Shown: positions 8,593 to 11,661 of the stretch, piece after piece
Position numbering within the stretch: position 1 is the first letter of the stretch
How the letters are laid out: the number at the start of each line of letters is the position of its first letter
Assembly (NCBI GenBank): GCA_000697335.1
Contig: JNEM01015570.1
Coordinates: 1 to 11,661, forward strand
Length of the DNA stretch: 11,661 nucleotides
DNA from: Conidiobolus incongruus B7586
Lineage: Eukaryota > Entomophthoromycota > Entomophthoromycetes > Entomophthorales > Conidiobolaceae
Direction: 5' to 3'
Notes under the pieces: generated by a model
What the model saw: only the letters and a program-made list of their open reading frames with translations
Database searches by the model: none
What the model was told of the DNA's origin: nothing
Translations under genes and position numbers: made by a program

Positions 8593-9574
8593 TATAATAA
8601 TTACTCAAATCTCAAATTCTAAACTTATTCAATGGATAAACTATAAATTCACTTTAAAATAATTAAAATTAATTAAATTTAATCAAAGTTAATTTAGTAT
8701 TATAAACGGATTGAAAAATAAATAATGTTTAACAAATAGCACATAACAAAATATCAATTTGTAAATCAATCATTTTGGTATATATTTAAAACATATTTCT
8801 TGATAAAGGTGATATAATCTTAATCGAATACTTAATAAATAAAAGTCATAATATTCATTATTTCTTTTTTAGTTTTACAAAATGATTAATATAAAATATT
8901 TTTTATTATTTAAAATACTTTTCAGATATGATATATTATGATGATTAACGGATCAACATTTATTTAATTTTTATTTTGTCATTACTATTGATTAAAATAA
9001 GTTAGAATATTTTAATATTTAAAAATGATAAATTACATTATTAAATACAATTATGTATTATTATTTGTTATATTTTTTTATAATCTGTCGATATCATACA
9101 TTGATTATAGTTAAAGCTTGAGCTAAAATTATATACAAATAAAGCGTATTAATTTTACACAATTGAAAGGATCCAAATTTTGGAAAATTCAATCCCATTA
9201 ATAAATCTAAAATTATAACTTAATATAATTATTTTATATTTGAATATTTAATTGAATTAATTTTTTAATTAATAAGACTTCAAGCTTTTCCTTTTAAATT
9301 TCAATTATTTTTTTTATAATATGATTAATATATATTATATTCACATTATTATTATTAATCTTGTATACCTTAAGTATTAATTATATTCAAATTATTATTA
9401 AAAATAGCCTTATAAGTTATCACAATATATATAATTAATAACTATGTCCGACCACACATAAAATAATTAATAACCGATAATAAAATTGCCATTATAATTC
9501 TAAATTTTATGAAAGACTAATGCTATTCAATTTTTATATTCAAAACTATTCTTAAAAAATATTTTTCAATAATG
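8593..9574. other. AT-rich gene-free stretch
   Basis: No frame, RNA gene or structured repeat was recognised; low-complexity A/T sequence throughout. Confidence 0.6.
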
Positions 9575-9790
9575 TTATTGGAATTCCCAAAAATAATGCA
9601 CATTGAAGTTGTAGTCACACTGTTTAGCCTCTTAATAAAAGGGATTTTGTAAGGTTTCATATGATTTAATGTTTTATGATGGTGTTGGATAAATATCAAT
9701 ATGGGTGATATTCAATGGTGGTGATGGTACCATTGGCTATTGAGGAGGTTGTAATTGGGGTTATTATTGGTGCTAGTTATAGTGATGCAT
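9575..9790 (-). pseudogene. possible decayed relic of the zinc-finger gene
   Basis: This GC-richer island, read in a single minus-strand frame from an ATG at 9790-9788, contains in order: MHHYN (intact MAYNN), LQPPQ then VPS (intact SSQPR then LPS), IDIYPTPS (intact INLKPISS, 42-49), KS (51-52), and QCDY-NFN (intact PCTIC..TFN). The Cys codon (9619-9617) falls three residues from the position of C61. At the DNA level ACAACCT, TACCATC and CTTCAAT are shared. Five or more in-frame stops interrupt it and the fingers beyond FN are not recognisable. The order of the matches in one frame argues for descent; their shortness argues for caution. Confidence 0.42.
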
Positions 9791-10155
9791 ATTACAGGGC
9801 CATAACAGTATAATTCACTCAGAATTAAAAAATGATAGGATATATAATCAAAAACTAGATTTTAATTGATAAGTTATCAAAACATATTCAAACAGATAAA
9901 TTTTATGAAACTCAAAATTATTTTCATAATATTAAATAATTAACATATTGAATTATAAGGTGATATCCTTTAATTCCTATTTTCTATATTAAAATAATTT
10001 TATGCAAAAAATCCAATTTTTGTCAATGAACTAATTTTAATAAATTAATTTAATATCAAATTAGTTTGAAAATAATTGGCTAATAATCAAGTTATTTTGA
10101 TCTAATTAATACTTCCAATCCTTTAAATTAATTTTTAAATAATAGCTATTCTATA

Positions 10156-10178
10156 TAATAATAATAATAATAATAATA
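10156..10178. repeat. (TAA)7 microsatellite
   Basis: Seven uninterrupted TAA units plus two bases. Confidence 0.85.
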
Positions 10179-10478
10179 TTTCAAGTCCTAATTATGTCAA
10201 GTGAAGTTACTAATATAGATTCCAATCAACCTAATATATTTACAAAGATCAAAAATATTTTTTGATTATTTTGAAAAATAAACCGTAACCTTTTTAACCC
10301 AAAACAAAAATTCATACCATATTGAATCTTTTATTATACCGTTATAAACAAATGCTTTAAGAATATAATTGTTTTTATAAACTTAAGTAAAAACTATTAA
10401 AAATTAAAAAAAAATAATAGATTTATTGATATTTATTTGAGAATATTAAAATATTAGTAAAATTTAATTTAATTATAA

Positions 10479-10495
10479 TATATATATATATATAT
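10479..10495. repeat. (TA)8 microsatellite
   Basis: Seventeen bases of uninterrupted TA dinucleotide. Confidence 0.85.
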
Positions 10496-10864
10496 TATAT
10501 TTTATTAAAATTAATTCAGCTATATTTTTAATAGTTCTTAATTAAAAATTAAAAATATTAATATTATAATATTAAAATACCTTATGATAAATATTTGAAT
10601 TATATTTTAATATTAAATCAATTCAAATTAAATATTTTAAATTATATATCAATATACTGTTTATTTGCTTTCTTAATATTATTATTTACCATATTATTTT
10701 AGCAATACTTCAACTTATAATTTGATTCATTGGATATTATAGGTTATTAATATTAAAAAGATCTCTCATCAATTGAATGATTTAAATGTTATTTCATAGA
10801 TAGAGATATAATTAATAGATCATTTTACATTACTGAGTAGTGTGTAACTCTTGACATTTTAATG

Positions 10865-11290
10865 ACTCCAGGATGATTAGCACTTCGGATTGATATTAAA
10901 GTCAATATTAGTGTGCCAAAGTCAAGATTTAATGGAAATCAAAATAGGTTTTGATCAGTCAAGAAAATAGTCAATCCAATTCACCAATAATATTTGATTT
11001 ATAATAATAGCAACATTATATTCTAAACCCCCTTTCTTTTACATTAAAAGCTCCCACTATTACTTGATATAATATTCTTCTTTATAAACCTAAATTATAT
11101 ATGTCGCGCTCCTATAACTTATCCCCAACGTGGATTCTCAAATCTCTAAATGATGAATTATTTTTGCTAAATTTTTAGTAGTCTAAATGAATTAAAATAT
11201 TTTTATCAATTGTGGAGATTTCTGGAGAGTTCCTAGAGGTTTTAAATCAATACATACCATTATCAGAGTAGGTAGATTACAAAGCAAAAT
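10865..11290 (-). pseudogene. deeply decayed zinc-finger paralogue
   Basis: Collinear matches to the intact protein run along the minus strand. NLPTL (from 11278) matches NLPSL. M-V-C-IDLKPL (ATG at 11260-11258) matches MSEINLKPI. QKSPQLIKIF matches KKSPAWIKMF. In another frame, KFSKNNSSFRDLRIHVGDK (11174 to 11118) matches TFNRKNSLLRHQRAHTGDK, and DIY where the intact finger 2 has EIC. RRILYQV and FNVKERG match RKDILTR and LKCKRKR. At the DNA level ATTGACTATTTTCTT (about 10960) matches the ISINSLLS coding sequence, and NHP (10879-10871) matches N178-P180. The finger cysteines and the first finger-1 His are lost, with at least two frame changes, several stops and about 18 bases missing after NLPTL. 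Its spacing from NLPSL to NHP (about 400 bases against about 460) agrees with one decayed copy. Much older than the pseudogene at 8081. Confidence 0.8.
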
Positions 11291-11661
11291 GATAAATTGA
11301 ATGAAACAATGGACAAGGTTGGAAAGTAATAATAAAATTTTCAGAGAATATAAGTTATTATTATTATAAATTTTAATCAGCTAAATATATTCAACTATAA
11401 TTTTTAGCATAGCAATATTTTTCTATAATATTTTACAAAAATAAAACTAATATTTAATTAATTATAATTTAGTAATTTATATAATATATATTCTTTTATT
11501 TGTATGAATCATACAATTATCCATATTATTTACATCTAACAATTATTATTATATTACCTTGAATTTGAAAAGATAGGAAATTTTTAATTTCTATTTTTTC
11601 AAATATATTATTTGCTTTAAAAAAATTAAATTTTATAGAATAAATAAGAAAATATAGTTTT
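11291..11661. other. AT-rich end of window
   Basis: The start region of the relic at 10865-11290 should lie at the left edge, but no start codon with supporting similarity was found. The rest shows nothing recognisable. Confidence 0.5.

Larger units (their letters stand above)
9791..10864. other. AT-rich gene-free stretch with microsatellites
   Basis: No gene was recognised. It contains a (TAA)7 run at 10156-10178 and a TA run at 10479-10495, and is otherwise low-complexity A/T sequence. Confidence 0.6.

Noticed and set aside
294-11032. Telomere-like words TAAACCCCC at 294-303 and 11024-11032
   Set aside because: They are single occurrences, not arrays; the second lies inside the decayed zinc-finger relic.
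11101-11178. 25-codon plus-strand frame starting ATGTCGCGC with a TATA-like upstream region
   Set aside because: It lies antisense to the decayed finger region of the relic at 10865-11290; its higher G/C content is explained by that.

Overview
This looks like a gene-poor, extremely AT-rich stretch of a eukaryotic nuclear genome (by eye about four fifths A+T). A fungus fits best. The one intact gene encodes a small two-finger zinc protein with short LPS/SLLS-type motifs like those of many fungal regulators, and the one transposon is an IS630/Tc1-mariner (DD34E) element of a type common in AT-rich fungi, including microsporidia with expanded genomes. The sequence alone does not fix the lineage. 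I see no rRNA, tRNA, CRISPR array or operon structure.

Layout. From 1 to about 1315 is AT-rich non-coding DNA with a small C/T-rich island (about 240-420) that holds a 14-bp palindrome and a 9-bp inverted repeat. From 1316 to 1528 (minus) is a possible decayed N-terminal relic of the zinc-finger gene. From 1918 to 2550 (minus) is the intact 210-residue zinc-finger gene, whose upstream region carries a TATA box and three CATTCY words. From about 2850 to 5019 there is no gene. From 5020 to about 5951 (plus) is a dead IS630/mariner transposase. From 6895 to 7150 is a GC-richer island with a cluster of CGTG, CCAATATA and TGAGTCA words that overlaps another possible, weak relic. From 8081 to 8592 (plus) is a clear pseudogene copy of the zinc-finger gene. 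From about 9575 to 9790 (minus) is a possible relic. From about 10865 to 11290 (minus) is a much older but collinear relic of the same gene.

Main reading: the window is a birth-and-death locus for one small zinc-finger family. One copy is whole, one is freshly dead in the opposite orientation, one is deeply decayed, and up to three more may be at the edge of recognition. Several of the GC-richer islands outside the transposase give some match to this one gene. The two clear relics (8081-8592 and 10865-11290) are well supported by collinear motifs. The other three rest on hand alignments in AT-rich sequence and need a profile search.
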